10,750 nt of DNA from Candidatus Kerfeldbacteria bacterium (GTDB taxonomy: Bacteria > Patescibacteriota > Patescibacteriia > SBBC01), in assembly GCA_016204645.1 (NCBI GenBank), contig JACQKI010000021.1, positions 1-10,750 of the forward strand, given 5' to 3'. Each line of letters opens with the position of its first letter. Position 1 is the stretch's first letter. The notes under the pieces were generated by a model, which worked only from the letters and a program-made list of their open reading frames with translations, had not been told where the DNA came from and did not search any database. Shown here piece after piece: positions 1 to 7,398 of this stretch. Position numbers and translations under genes: made by a program.

Positions 1-2
1 TG

Positions 3-1523
3 GGACTCGACCAGTCGGGTGATGGCCCTCGACCGCTGGCGATCGTCCAGCGGAAGTTCGGCCTGAAGTCTGACGAGGACGTCCGGCATCTTGTCAGCGG
101 CGTGTTTCACGACCTGTACGCCTTGGGCTTGCCTAGGCAGGTCGACTTCCGCTGGACGCGAAACAAGATCCGTGCGCTGGTCGACGGCCAACCGGCCGCC
201 AAACCGACAGCGGGTCCCCCGAAAGTGGAGCGGGTCGAACCGAGTCCAACTACGGGTGCGCTGACCGGGGCGCTGAACATCGAAGACCGTCGTCGGCTGG
301 CGGCGCAGCATCTCATGCGCGCACGCGAAGCAGCGGTCAACCGTTGCCCCGACCATACCGAACGCCTACGCGAGCTGTTCTTGTCGGTCGGGCTGCTCGA
401 CCTCAAGCAGCAGGAGCTCTGGCTGGCGCTGTACGGGTGCGACGACCAGTCGTTCGCCCCGCGCCGGTACGGGCAGCTGGTCGAACGCTTCCGCCTGAAG
501 GGCGAAACCGAAGTTGAAGAGCGAATTCGCCAGGCATGGGACGCGATGTACCGAGGTGGACTCGACCGGACTATCAGCGATCGTTGGCTGCGCGGGATAC
601 TCAACCAAGTTCGGAGCATAGCTCCGCCGGCCACGTCGAACGCTGCTCAGCCGTCTCCACCGGTACTGACAGTCGTTCGGGGTCAACCGGCAGCACCATC
701 ACCGGCTGCACCGGAAACTACGGTCGCGGGTAAACCCATCGTCTTTGACCAGAGTCGATTCTCCGAGATCCTCGGCCTCTGCCAAACCGATGATCAGCGG
801 CAGACGATCGCGACGGTCATCAGGGCGCTCGAACACTGCTCAGCGGGTGACCGGGCTCACCTACTAGCTGCGTTCGGGTTGGCGAATGGCGCCCGTCCGC
901 TGATGGCCGAAGAAATGGCCAGTGGATCCGGTGTCAGTGCGTCAGCCATGAGTATGCGAACCAAGGCTGCCCTCGGTCGGGCACAACGTTACGGTCTCGA
1001 CCCAAGCCTCGATGGCCCGACGCTCCGCAGCCTTGTCTGCGGGCTGCGCGGCATCCGACGTAAGGGCGTACGTCCTGATACAAGCCTGCTGAGTGCATCT
1101 GGTTCCAAGACAACGGGTGAGTCAGCAGCCACGTCACCTGCTCCGCCGACTCCCACCGCGGACGGGGGTACAGCTTCTCCGGCAGCCAGCACGGCTCAAC
1201 CGTCGGCAGCGGAAGTCCCCTCGGCAACGACCTCGGTTGCGTCGTCAGGTCAGATAGTGCCAGAGCTCCAGCGGATACCTAAGCTCTTCAGCCAACTCGA
1301 TATGGAGCGTCGTTTCTGGCGGTGGCTGCACCGGTTGCCGCTCCGCGACCAAGCGGTTGTTCGGGCTTACTACCGGGGTTTGACCGGTACTGGACCGAAT
1401 ACGATCGCGGAGATCGCGCAGATCTTTGAGTTCCCCGTGGAGCGGGACATTCTGGAGATGCTGGATCGAATCCGGCGGCAGTTCACTGCCTACCTGGGAC
1501 GCCGTCAACCGAAGGGAGGATAG
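3..1523 (+). CDS. Partial multi-module protein with repeated sigma-70 region-4-like HTH domains (5' end outside window)
   Basis: The reading frame is open from base 3, so the GTG at 102 is probably internal and the true start lies left of the window; 506 residues are visible. I see four related modules: about 3-191 (truncated), 357-623, 747-1064 and 1257-1502. Each ends in a helix-turn-helix-like stretch; the last (NTIAEIAQIFEF) looks most like sigma-70 region 4. The first three continue into a second short motif built as GL(D/P), a few residues, then LR or IR followed by a short helix (GGLDRTISDRWLRGIL, YGLDPSLDGPTLRSLVCGL). The last module lacks it and the protein ends RRQPKGG. Linkers between modules are rich in Pro, Ala, Ser and Thr and look disordered. 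No membrane segment or catalytic motif is seen. I infer a nucleic-acid-binding or transcription-related scaffold; I do not recognise a named family. It is followed by its own terminator. Confidence 0.75.
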   Translation, partial: GLDQSGDGPRPLAIVQRKFGLKSDEDVRHLVSGVFHDLYALGLPRQVDFRWTRNKIRALVDGQPAAKPTAGPPKVERVEPSPTTGALTGALNIEDRRRLAAQHLMRAREAAVNRCPDHTERLRELFLSVGLLDLKQQELWLALYGCDDQSFAPRRYGQLVERFRLKGETEVEERIRQAWDAMYRGGLDRTISDRWLRGILNQVRSIAPPATSNAAQPSPPVLTVVRGQPAAPSPAAPETTVAGKPIVFDQSRFSEILGLCQTDDQRQTIATVIRALEHCSAGDRAHLLAAFGLANGARPLMAEEMASGSGVSASAMSMRTKAALGRAQRYGLDPSLDGPTLRSLVCGLRGIRRKGVRPDTSLLSASGSKTTGESAATSPAPPTPTADGGTASPAASTAQPSAAEVPSATTSVASSGQIVPELQRIPKLFSQLDMERRFWRWLHRLPLRDQAVVRAYYRGLTGTGPNTIAEIAQIFEFPVERDILEMLDRIRRQFTAYLGRRQPKGG

Positions 1524-1542
1524 CTCTTGCGACAACAGGGCG

Positions 1543-1577
1543 GGGCTGGTCAGGAAACTCTGATCAGCCCTGCTTTT
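1543..1577 (+). terminator. Rho-independent terminator after the modular HTH gene
   Basis: An 11-bp stem (GGGCTGGTCAG at 1543-1553 with CTGATCAGCCC at 1560-1570, one G-U pair) has a 6-nt loop and is followed by TGCTTTT. It sits 20 bases after the stop codon and just before the flavodoxin promoter, so it separates the two transcription units. Confidence 0.8.
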
Positions 1578-1584
1578 CGTACTG

Positions 1585-1593
1585 TGGTATACT
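1585..1593 (+). promoter_or_regulatory. Extended -10 promoter (TGGTATACT) for flavodoxin, probably leaderless
   Basis: TGG plus TATACT is an extended -10 element. Seven bases separate it from the ATG at 1601, so transcription should begin at or next to the start codon. No -35 hexamer is visible at the usual distance and no Shine-Dalgarno precedes the gene. Confidence 0.7.
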
Positions 1594-1600
1594 CAGAACA

Positions 1601-2083
1601 ATGGACGTATTATTCGTCTACGCCACAAACTCTTCTGGCACGCGCCTGGCGGCCGAACTGGCCGGCAGCGTGTTACGAGCAAAAAAACACGCTGTCACCC
1701 TCAAGCGGGCCAACGGGGTCGATCCGAAAGAGCTGAAAAAGTACGACTTAGTCATTCTCGGCTCCTGCACCTGGGAGCGTTTTGAAAACAAGCAAAAGCT
1801 GGAAGGCCAGCTGCAGCAGCACATGTACGAGCTGCAGCAAAAATTGTACGACCAGAACCTGTTGCTGCCCGGACGAAAGTTCGCAATCTTCGCGCTGGGC
1901 GACGACAGCTACACTAACTTTGCCGCCGCCGCTGATCACCTGGTCAGCCTGATCAGCGACCTGGGCGGAGAAATAGTCGGTCAGCCACTCAAAATCAACG
2001 GCTGGTTTTTCCATCCGGACGAGAACGAACAAAAGCTAAGGGTCTGGACTGAAAAGTTGGCGACCCTGAGTGCCCGTGCCTGA
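1601..2083 (+). CDS. Flavodoxin / flavodoxin-domain FMN protein
   Basis: A 160-residue protein with the flavodoxin layout. The N-terminal strand MDVLFVYATN leads into the phosphate-binding loop TNSSGT (residues 9-14). Residues 51-58 (VILGSCTW) match the loop that covers the FMN ring, and residues 97-107 (FALGDDSYTNF) match the second flavin loop, usually GLGDxxxY. The C-terminal part (INGWFFHPDEN, then a helix) is also typical. Such proteins bind FMN and carry low-potential electrons in the cytoplasm; the partner is not identifiable here. It opens an operon: the following membrane-protein gene overlaps its 3' end by 14 bases. The ATG is chosen because the extended -10 box lies seven bases upstream. 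The length is normal for short-chain flavodoxins. Confidence 0.88.
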   Translation: MDVLFVYATNSSGTRLAAELAGSVLRAKKHAVTLKRANGVDPKELKKYDLVILGSCTWERFENKQKLEGQLQQHMYELQQKLYDQNLLLPGRKFAIFALGDDSYTNFAAAADHLVSLISDLGGEIVGQPLKINGWFFHPDENEQKLRVWTEKLATLSARA

Positions 2084-2471
2084 AGCGCCAATCCCCCAAC
2101 CCCACACTCCGCTCTACCGGAATTTTTTCTTATGGACCGGGTTAATCGCGACCATTGCCTATCGGGCGATCATTGTTGTGGAGTACGTTGAAGGCCCGTG
2201 GGTGAAAATCATGTGGTACGTCGGCACGATTGGTTTTATTTTGTACTTCGCGCACCGCTACCAGGTCACCGAGGTGCGATCTGCTCTTATCCGCAATCGA
2301 CAGCTGCAAGACAAAATCAACCGATCCAATCTCTCCACTGACGACCAGCAGGCACTCGCGTACATTCTCGGCACGCTGCGCTCATCAAAGGAGCGCTGGA
2401 CGTACGTCACGATTTTTGTCTCCTCGGGGTTAGCGCTGCTGGCCGGTGCGTATCTCGACTTGGTGCGGTGA
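2070..2471 (+). CDS. Small three-helix membrane protein of unknown function
   Basis: A 133-residue protein starting at GTG 2070 (a second GTG in frame at 2076 is equally possible), overlapping the flavodoxin gene by 14 bases and the next gene by four (GTGA at 2468-2471). This suggests translational coupling. Three hydrophobic segments are seen at about residues 18-38, 46-62 and 111-129. Between the second and third is a charged, soluble helical stretch of about 45 residues (VTEVRSALIRNRQLQDKINR and onward). The N-terminus is proline-rich. I do not recognise the family. Its position between a flavodoxin and an rRNA-modifying enzyme gives little functional clue; a membrane-anchored partner for the flavodoxin is possible but unsupported by any redox motif. 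Confidence 0.75.
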   Translation: MPVPEAPIPQPHTPLYRNFFLWTGLIATIAYRAIIVVEYVEGPWVKIMWYVGTIGFILYFAHRYQVTEVRSALIRNRQLQDKINRSNLSTDDQQALAYILGTLRSSKERWTYVTIFVSSGLALLAGAYLDLVR

Positions 2472-3172
2472 AACAACGTCTGCAAAAATTTCTGGCCAGC
2501 GCCGGCGTGGCTTCGCGCCGTCGAGCCGAAACCATGATTGCGGCCGGGTTGGTGCAGGTCAACGGTAAAACTGTCACCCAGATGGGCGTGCTGGTTAATC
2601 CGGAAAAGGATAAAATAATGGTTCGGGGACAGCTGGTCAGGAAGGTGACGGCGTACCGCTACATCGCCCTGAACAAACCAGTTGGCTACGTCAGCACCCG
2701 CGCTGAGCGTCCGGGCGAAAAAACCGTCTACGACCTGGTTCCTCGCAGCCGAGATTTGGTGATGGCCGGCCGGCTCGACAAGGATTCGGAGGGCTTAGTC
2801 TTGCTGACCAACGACGGCCAGCTGGTCAATAAACTCACCCATCCGCGCTTCCAGCATCCAAAAGAATACGTCATCGAGACGGCTCAGCTGCTGGATGATG
2901 CGGCCCTGAATAAGCTCCGTCGCGGGGTTAAGCTGGAGGAAGGCAAAGCAGTCATGGACTCGATCGAGCGGTTGCCGACGCGCGGCTACCGGGTAGTGCT
3001 CCACCAAGGCTGGAAACGGCAGATCCGACGCATGGTTAGCGCGGTCCGCCACGACGTGGTGCGCTTGCAACGCGTGCGGCTGGCCAAGCTGACGCTCAAC
3101 CGCTTGCGGCCGGGAGAATGGCGAGAAGTCAGCCGCGACGACATTGTGTCGAGTGCTGATGGCGTGTTTTGA
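2468..3172 (+). CDS. S4-domain 16S/23S rRNA pseudouridine synthase, RsuA/RluB/RluF family
   Basis: A 234-residue enzyme that isomerises a specific uridine of rRNA to pseudouridine. Residues 1-60 form an S4 RNA-binding domain (MKQRLQKFLASAGVASRRRA, then GLVQVNGK). The catalytic domain follows: KPVGYVST at 70-77, then the family signature GRLDKDSEGLVLLTNDG at 101-117 with catalytic Asp104, and a C-terminal KRQIRRM motif. The signature is closer to RluF/RluB than to RluA or RluD, but the rRNA target cannot be assigned by reading. The start GTG overlaps the previous stop (GTGA), so it is the third gene of the flavodoxin operon. The length matches RsuA-type enzymes. Confidence 0.92.
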   Translation: MKQRLQKFLASAGVASRRRAETMIAAGLVQVNGKTVTQMGVLVNPEKDKIMVRGQLVRKVTAYRYIALNKPVGYVSTRAERPGEKTVYDLVPRSRDLVMAGRLDKDSEGLVLLTNDGQLVNKLTHPRFQHPKEYVIETAQLLDDAALNKLRRGVKLEEGKAVMDSIERLPTRGYRVVLHQGWKRQIRRMVSAVRHDVVRLQRVRLAKLTLNRLRPGEWREVSRDDIVSSADGVF

Positions 3173-3187
3173 GCAGGCTTGACTGCG

Positions 3188-3196
3188 TGCTATACT
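3188..3196 (+). promoter_or_regulatory. Extended -10 promoter (TGCTATACT) for the thioredoxin-fold operon
   Basis: TGC plus TATACT lies 15 bases after the pseudouridine synthase stop. The ATG at 3218 is 21 bases downstream, predicting a 5' leader of roughly 15 nt with no Shine-Dalgarno. The box also argues against the upstream in-frame TTG at 3179, which would lie upstream of the transcript. Confidence 0.65.
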
Positions 3197-3217
3197 TATG
3201 GTACAAAACCGTACTTC

Positions 3218-3778
3218 ATGGCACTCACGTACTCCACATCAGTAAAGCTGCACGAGCCGATCCCGCTGTTCGAGTTGCCGGACGCATCCGGAAAAACCTA
3301 CACCCTCGGCAACTGGGCGGATAAAAACGTTCTGGTCATGGTTTTCGCCTGCAACCACTGTCCCTACTCGCAGGCGGTCCGGCCGCAGCTGATCGAACTC
3401 TGGAACAAGCTGCAAGCGCAGGGTAAGTCTGTGCAGTTCGTAGCCATCAATCCAAACGACGCCGAAACGTACCCGGAAGACGCAACCGAGAAAATGAAGG
3501 AAGAGCGCTACGCCTACCCGTTTCCCTACCTGCGCGATGAATCCCAAGAAGTCGCCAGGGATTTCGGCGCGGTCTGCACGCCGGACATCTTCGTTTACGA
3601 CCGCAACCGCCACCTCCAGTACCGCGGCCGCCTGAACGACAGCTGGCAGCACCCGTCGCAAGCCACTCGCCACGACCTGAGCGACGCGATCGACTGCTTG
3701 CTGCGCGGCGAACGCTGCAACGTTGAACAGTACCCTTCTATGGGTTGCTCAATTAAGTGGAAACAATCAGGTGGCTGA
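3218..3778 (+). CDS. Thioredoxin-fold AhpC/TSA-like redox protein
   Basis: A 186-residue cytoplasmic protein of the thioredoxin-like family that carries a CNHCPYS active-site loop. Cys45 and Cys48 form the CxxC pair at the end of the first core strand (VLVMVFACNHCP). A cis-proline motif is present as VCTPDIFVYD at 119-128 with another cysteine at 120. The C-terminal PSMGCSIKWK (173-182) is a hallmark of this subgroup. It probably reduces disulfides or peroxides; the physiological substrate is unknown. The start at 3218 is preferred over TTG 3179 because the -10 box lies between them and the resulting protein starts as usual for the family. No signal peptide is seen. The next gene begins at GTG 3771, overlapping the last eight bases, so the two are probably translated together. 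Confidence 0.85.
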   Translation: MALTYSTSVKLHEPIPLFELPDASGKTYTLGNWADKNVLVMVFACNHCPYSQAVRPQLIELWNKLQAQGKSVQFVAINPNDAETYPEDATEKMKEERYAYPFPYLRDESQEVARDFGAVCTPDIFVYDRNRHLQYRGRLNDSWQHPSQATRHDLSDAIDCLLRGERCNVEQYPSMGCSIKWKQSGG

Positions 3779-5384
3779 CGCACGGCCAACTAGCTTTTCG
3801 CGACCGCTGCAACGCGTTTTAGCTTCGTTTCAAAAACCGACCGACGAAAGCGCGGACGCCGGCGGAAACCGAATCCACGTGTCCGACACGGTCAGCCGGC
3901 TGGCGTTCGTGTACGAAAAAATCCGCAACATCATCGACTACAAAGAAGAGCACCTGCTCCGCAAGAACGCCATCCACCGCATTCTCAAGCGCCGGGTTCT
4001 GCTCGGCGGCGGAACCGGGGCAACCGTCGCCCGACCGCTGATCGTCGAGCTGATCCAGGCCCGCTACCTGCCGAACGACTACGTGCCGGAAAGCAAAGTC
4101 GAGCACGTTCGACAGATCACCGACCGCTGGCTGAGCCTGAGCCGGACCTCCGGCGAAGGGCTAAGCTGGACCGACCGCGACGAGCTCCACCGCTGGCTGC
4201 TCGGACTGGCGGCCGTAGAAATCGAGCAGGCCCTAGCCTCCAACCGCCGGGAGCAGGCTCTGGCTGAAGCCATGTACGAGGTTGCGACCCAGGACCTGAC
4301 GCTGGTCGCGCCGCAGCCGATCAACCAGACTGACCGAAACCTCCAGCTGTACCTAGCCATCCACCGCGCCCTGCTGAAAGCCGACGAGGCCATGGTCGCC
4401 TACGTGCTGTTCCGTCTGCACCGGCCGGACTGGGACCGCCTGGACGAAGCCGGCGTGCAGCAACTCGGCCGGAGCTTTAACCAGCTGCGCGACGAGCTCG
4501 AGGCGCAGCAGCACCACCCGCTGGGCGAATTCCTCTACCGCTACGTCAAGCGCTACACTGCCTTTTTCTGGATCATCCGCGACGTGGTTGAGGAACAGCC
4601 GTCGGCCGCGCTGTCGACCTTCGCATCGCCGGAACTCTTGGACGAAGCCATCCGCCGCGCGGCCGGCCGACGCTACGCCGACGCCCGGCTCCGGCTGCGT
4701 CGCAGCGTCATCCGGTCGTTCATCTTCATCTTCTTGACCAAGATGCTGCTGGCCTTCGTCGTGGAGGTGCCGTTCGAGCTGTTCATCAACGGCGCCGTCG
4801 ACCGAGCCACGCTCGGCATCAACATCTTGTTCCATCCGCTGCTGATGTTCTTAGTTGCCTCGACCATCCGCGTCCCGAGCAAGAAAAACACGGACAAGCT
4901 GATCGCCGGTGTCCACGAAATCGCTTACAAGGATGATGGTCGTCAGTTATTGAAACGGGCGAAAATGTCCGGCCGGCGGGGTCCGCTGATGCGCGGCATC
5001 GTCGCCCTGCTGTACGCCGCCACGTTCATCATTTCGTTCGGCTTGATCATCCGCCTGCTCAGCTGGCTCAACTTTAACGTCGTCAGCGGCGCGCTGTTCA
5101 TCTTCTTTCTGTCAATCATCAGCTTCTTCGCGGTCCGCATCCGGATTTCCGCCCGCGAGTACGTGGTGCTCGAACAGCGCGAAGGTCCGCTCGGCTTCAT
5201 CGTCGACTTCCTGACGCTGCCGATCCTGCGCGTCGGCCGTTGGATCAGCTTGCGCGCGCCGAAAGTCAACATCGTCCTGTTCATCCTCGACTTCCTGATC
5301 GAAGCTCCGTTCAAATCGTTCTTGGAAATCCTCGAAGAGCTGACCAGCTTCCTCCGCGAAAAGAAGGAAGAAATCACCCCGTAG
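3771..5384 (+). CDS. 537-residue polytopic membrane protein of unknown function
   Basis: The start is taken as GTG 3771, overlapping the previous stop, with a weak GGAAA about ten bases upstream; the frame is open back to TTG 3723. Residues 1-310 form a soluble, mostly helical, charged domain with a glycine-rich turn, LLGGGTGATVARP (77-89). Hydrophobic segments lie at about 313-337, 346-364, 406-430 and 437-456. Two amphipathic or re-entrant stretches follow (about 474-487 and 500-520), then a charged tail ending KKEEITP. The GGGTG turn lacks the lysine of a Walker A motif, so I do not call it an ATPase. I do not recognise a named family. It lies between a redox protein and UppP, which is compatible with a cell-envelope role, but that is inference. 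Codon use looks like the neighbours. Confidence 0.8.
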   Translation: MADARPTSFSRPLQRVLASFQKPTDESADAGGNRIHVSDTVSRLAFVYEKIRNIIDYKEEHLLRKNAIHRILKRRVLLGGGTGATVARPLIVELIQARYLPNDYVPESKVEHVRQITDRWLSLSRTSGEGLSWTDRDELHRWLLGLAAVEIEQALASNRREQALAEAMYEVATQDLTLVAPQPINQTDRNLQLYLAIHRALLKADEAMVAYVLFRLHRPDWDRLDEAGVQQLGRSFNQLRDELEAQQHHPLGEFLYRYVKRYTAFFWIIRDVVEEQPSAALSTFASPELLDEAIRRAAGRRYADARLRLRRSVIRSFIFIFLTKMLLAFVVEVPFELFINGAVDRATLGINILFHPLLMFLVASTIRVPSKKNTDKLIAGVHEIAYKDDGRQLLKRAKMSGRRGPLMRGIVALLYAATFIISFGLIIRLLSWLNFNVVSGALFIFFLSIISFFAVRIRISAREYVVLEQREGPLGFIVDFLTLPILRVGRWISLRAPKVNIVLFILDFLIEAPFKSFLEILEELTSFLREKKEEITP

Positions 5385-5393
5385 CTGCTGCTC

Positions 5394-6194
5394 GTGAGTG
5401 CAGTCTTCGACGCCATCGTCCTCGGTGCGATTCAGGGACTGACCGAATTTTTACCGATTTCCAGCTCCGGCCACTTGCTGCTGGCGCATGAACTTTTCGG
5501 CCTAGACGTTCGCGACTCGCTGACCTTCGACGTCGCTCTCCACGTCGGGACGTTAATCGCGTTACTAACGTACTTTTGGAGCGACATCTGGCGGTTGCTG
5601 ACAGCTGTCACGCATCCGGGGCGCGCCGAATTAGCGACCGAGCGACGGCTGGCCTGGCTGATTCTCCTGGCCGCAGTTCCGGCCGCCCTGATCGGCGCGA
5701 TACTTGAAAGCTTTTTCTCTACCCTTCGCTCTTCGGCAGTGGTGATTGTTACTATGGCCGCAATCGGCGTGCTGTTCCTGATTGCTGAACGAATCCACCG
5801 GCCGAGGTTGGAGCTGAGCGCCATTTCTTGGCGCGCCTCCCTGGCCATCGGTTTCAGCCAAGCGCTCGCCCTGATTCCGGGCGTTTCCCGATCCGGCATC
5901 ACCATCGTGGCCGGGATGCTGGCCGGTTTGTCCCGCGCGGCTGCCGCCCGTTTTACCTTTCTCCTCTCCATCCCGACGGTTGCCGGTGCGGCCTTGAAAC
6001 AGTTGCTGGCGATCGAGGTTTGGCCAGCGACCGAACTCACGGCGATCGCTTTGGGGATAGCTTCATCAGCCGTCGTCGGGTACCTGGTGATTCGTCTGTT
6101 GCTACGCTTTTTGCGCAACCACCGGCTCGATGTCTTTGCTTTTTACCGCTTTGTTGTCGCGACCGTCGCCGCCCTCATCCTGTTCAATCGATAG
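5394..6194 (+). CDS. uppP: Undecaprenyl-diphosphatase UppP (BacA)
   Basis: A 266-residue integral membrane enzyme that removes one phosphate from undecaprenyl diphosphate, recycling the lipid carrier for peptidoglycan and other envelope polymers; in some bacteria it also gives bacitracin tolerance. Both family signatures are intact: QGLTEFLPISSSGHL (14-28; Glu18, Ser24 and His27 lie in the catalytic motif) and PGVSRSG (162-168) with the catalytic Arg166. The rest is a run of hydrophobic helices of the expected number and length. The start is GTG 5394, nine bases after the previous stop, with no close Shine-Dalgarno (an AAGGAAG lies about 25 bases upstream), suggesting translation coupled to the upstream membrane-protein gene. 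Confidence 0.96.
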   Translation: MSAVFDAIVLGAIQGLTEFLPISSSGHLLLAHELFGLDVRDSLTFDVALHVGTLIALLTYFWSDIWRLLTAVTHPGRAELATERRLAWLILLAAVPAALIGAILESFFSTLRSSAVVIVTMAAIGVLFLIAERIHRPRLELSAISWRASLAIGFSQALALIPGVSRSGITIVAGMLAGLSRAAAARFTFLLSIPTVAGAALKQLLAIEVWPATELTAIALGIASSAVVGYLVIRLLLRFLRNHRLDVFAFYRFVVATVAALILFNR

Positions 6195-6198
6195 AATC

Positions 6199-6207
6199 TG
6201 CTATACT
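6199..6207 (+). promoter_or_regulatory. Extended -10 promoter (TGCTATACT) for the acidic protein / nuclease pair
   Basis: TGC plus TATACT begins four bases after the uppP stop codon and ends seven bases before the ATG at 6215. Spacing is the same as at the flavodoxin gene, so a leaderless transcript is predicted. Confidence 0.7.
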
Positions 6208-6214
6208 ACAGCCT

Positions 6215-6511
6215 ATGCACAACCGTAAGCTTCTCGCCACTATCCTGATCGCCATTGCCGCCGTGTTGGTTGGGCTGGGCGTGACCGCCGCAATCAAACG
6301 ACAGCCGGCCGATTCAACAATCGAAGACGAGCTGATCAATGAGTCGGACGAACTTGACCTGGACGACGAGTTGCTGATTGAAGACGAAGCCGCCCTTGAA
6401 GATACCAGTCTCACCGACGAGGAAAACGTCGAAGAGGAGACGGCCGGAGACGCTTCAGAAGAGTCCGCCGACGTGGAAGACTTCGCGCCCGTCAACGAGA
6501 CAGTCGAATAA
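6215..6511 (+). CDS. Membrane-anchored, highly acidic small protein
   Basis: A 98-residue protein. After a basic start (MHNRK) comes one hydrophobic segment (about residues 6-27), then KR at 28-29 and a 66-residue tail with 30 Asp or Glu and no Lys or Arg, rich in Ser, Thr and Ala. The segment may be an uncleaved signal anchor or a signal peptide; no lipobox is seen. The acidic, low-complexity tail is probably disordered and would lie outside or inside the cell depending on topology, which the basic residues on both sides do not settle. The start is fixed by the -10 box seven bases upstream. The nuclease gene follows nine bases after its stop. I do not recognise a family; cation binding or charge-based interaction is only a guess. 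Confidence 0.72.
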   Translation: MHNRKLLATILIAIAAVLVGLGVTAAIKRQPADSTIEDELINESDELDLDDELLIEDEAALEDTSLTDEENVEEETAGDASEESADVEDFAPVNETVE

Positions 6512-6520
6512 ACCGCCAGC

Positions 6521-7315
6521 ATGCCGCGCAAAAGAAAAGCGAGCCAAGGCGATTTGTTCGCGAACGCCAAAGCAGCGGCTGGTCAGACTGACCGGCCGTC
6601 AACCTTCCGGCAGGCCGTGGCTGCTCGTCGCAGTCCACGACCTCGGACTGAGTCCAGCGGCGTCGAGAAAAAGAGGACATGGTTGTCAGCCACTGCCATC
6701 GAATCGATGCGCCGCTGCCCGCGCTGCTTTTGGCTGGACCGGAACCAGGGCATTCGGCAACCCGAAGGCATCGTATCCCGGCTAGCCAACCGCTTCGACG
6801 TCGTCATCAAGCGTTACTTCGACCTCTACCGAGGAACGAACGAGCTGCCGCCAATGGTGGCCGGCCGGGTAAAGGGAAAGCTGCAGCACCCGTTTCAAGA
6901 AAAGTACTGGCACCCGATTGATGACCGTTACGGCTACTACGGCAAGCTGGATGAGTGTTTAGTTTCGGACAACCACACCTACACGCCGGTCGACCATAAA
7001 ACCGCCTCGTCCGATCCAAACGCCCGCGAACTGATTCCGGCTTACCAGTTTCAACTCGATTCCTATGCCTTTCTGCTTGAACAGAACGGCCGACCGACTA
7101 CCGGCATCGGCCACCTGATCTACTTCTTTCCCGGCCACGGCGACCGGCTCCACCATGGGTTCCCCATGGAAATCAGCGTCAAAACTCTGAAGACTAATCC
7201 GGACAAGGTCGTGCCGGAACTAAAAAAGGCTGTCACCATCCTGGTAAGCCCACTGCCCAAACCTACTCCTGACTGCAACTTCTGTACCTACGTCGAGCAA
7301 GTCAAAAAATTTTAG
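6521..7315 (+). CDS. PD-(D/E)XK superfamily nuclease, RecB/Cas4-like, with four cysteines
   Basis: A 264-residue protein. After a basic, probably disordered N-terminus (1-50) comes the RecB-family opening LSATAIESMRRCPRCFWLDR (55-74). The catalytic core follows: GKLDE with Asp144, then VDHKT with Asp158 and Lys160, then the QFQLDSY helix with Gln178 (motif IV). The C-terminus has CNFC at 252-255. Cys66 and Cys69 with Cys252 and Cys255 resemble the iron-sulfur cysteines that clamp the two ends of Cas4 and AddB-type nucleases, though the exact spacing differs. It probably cuts or processes DNA. There is no cas gene or repeat array here, so a CRISPR role is not supported. The ATG lies nine bases after the acidic-protein stop with no visible Shine-Dalgarno. 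Confidence 0.85.
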   Translation: MPRKRKASQGDLFANAKAAAGQTDRPSTFRQAVAARRSPRPRTESSGVEKKRTWLSATAIESMRRCPRCFWLDRNQGIRQPEGIVSRLANRFDVVIKRYFDLYRGTNELPPMVAGRVKGKLQHPFQEKYWHPIDDRYGYYGKLDECLVSDNHTYTPVDHKTASSDPNARELIPAYQFQLDSYAFLLEQNGRPTTGIGHLIYFFPGHGDRLHHGFPMEISVKTLKTNPDKVVPELKKAVTILVSPLPKPTPDCNFCTYVEQVKKF

Positions 7316-7348
7316 TCGGCGGACAAAAGTCAGCTGTCGGTTGCGTTG

Positions 7349-7357
7349 TTATCCACA
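7349..7357 (+). other. DnaA-box-like 9-mer TTATCCACA
   Basis: Exact match to the consensus DnaA-binding box, next to an AT-rich tract. I saw no second box nearby, and such a match is expected by chance about once in ten windows of this size, so an origin is not claimed. Confidence 0.3.
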
Positions 7358-7398
7358 GTTTGAAAAATTTTTTTGCTAATGTTAGGTAATTTTTTTTC

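Noticed and set aside
3179..3217. N-terminal extension of the thioredoxin-fold protein from TTG 3179
   Set aside because: The -10 box at 3191-3196 lies inside it, and the extra 13 residues do not look like the family's start.
3847..4030. GGGTG stretch of the 537-residue protein as a Walker A nucleotide-binding loop
   Set aside because: The motif lacks the conserved GK(S/T), and no Walker B is evident downstream.
4353..4835. 160-residue minus-strand ORF opposite the large membrane protein
   Set aside because: Shadow frame in GC-rich coding DNA; low-complexity acidic/arginine composition and no promoter or start signal.
5432..6118. 228-residue minus-strand ORF opposite uppP
   Set aside because: Antisense shadow of a gene with intact UppP signatures; the translation is Ser/Arg/Ala-rich and without any motif.
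5828..6214. Upstream extension of the acidic-protein frame into uppP
   Set aside because: It is out of frame with uppP and lacks any family pattern; the promoter at 6199 and ATG at 6215 define the real gene.
6521..7315. Nuclease as a CRISPR Cas4
   Set aside because: No cas genes or repeat-spacer array are in the window, and the cysteine layout (two plus two) differs from the one-plus-three of Cas4.
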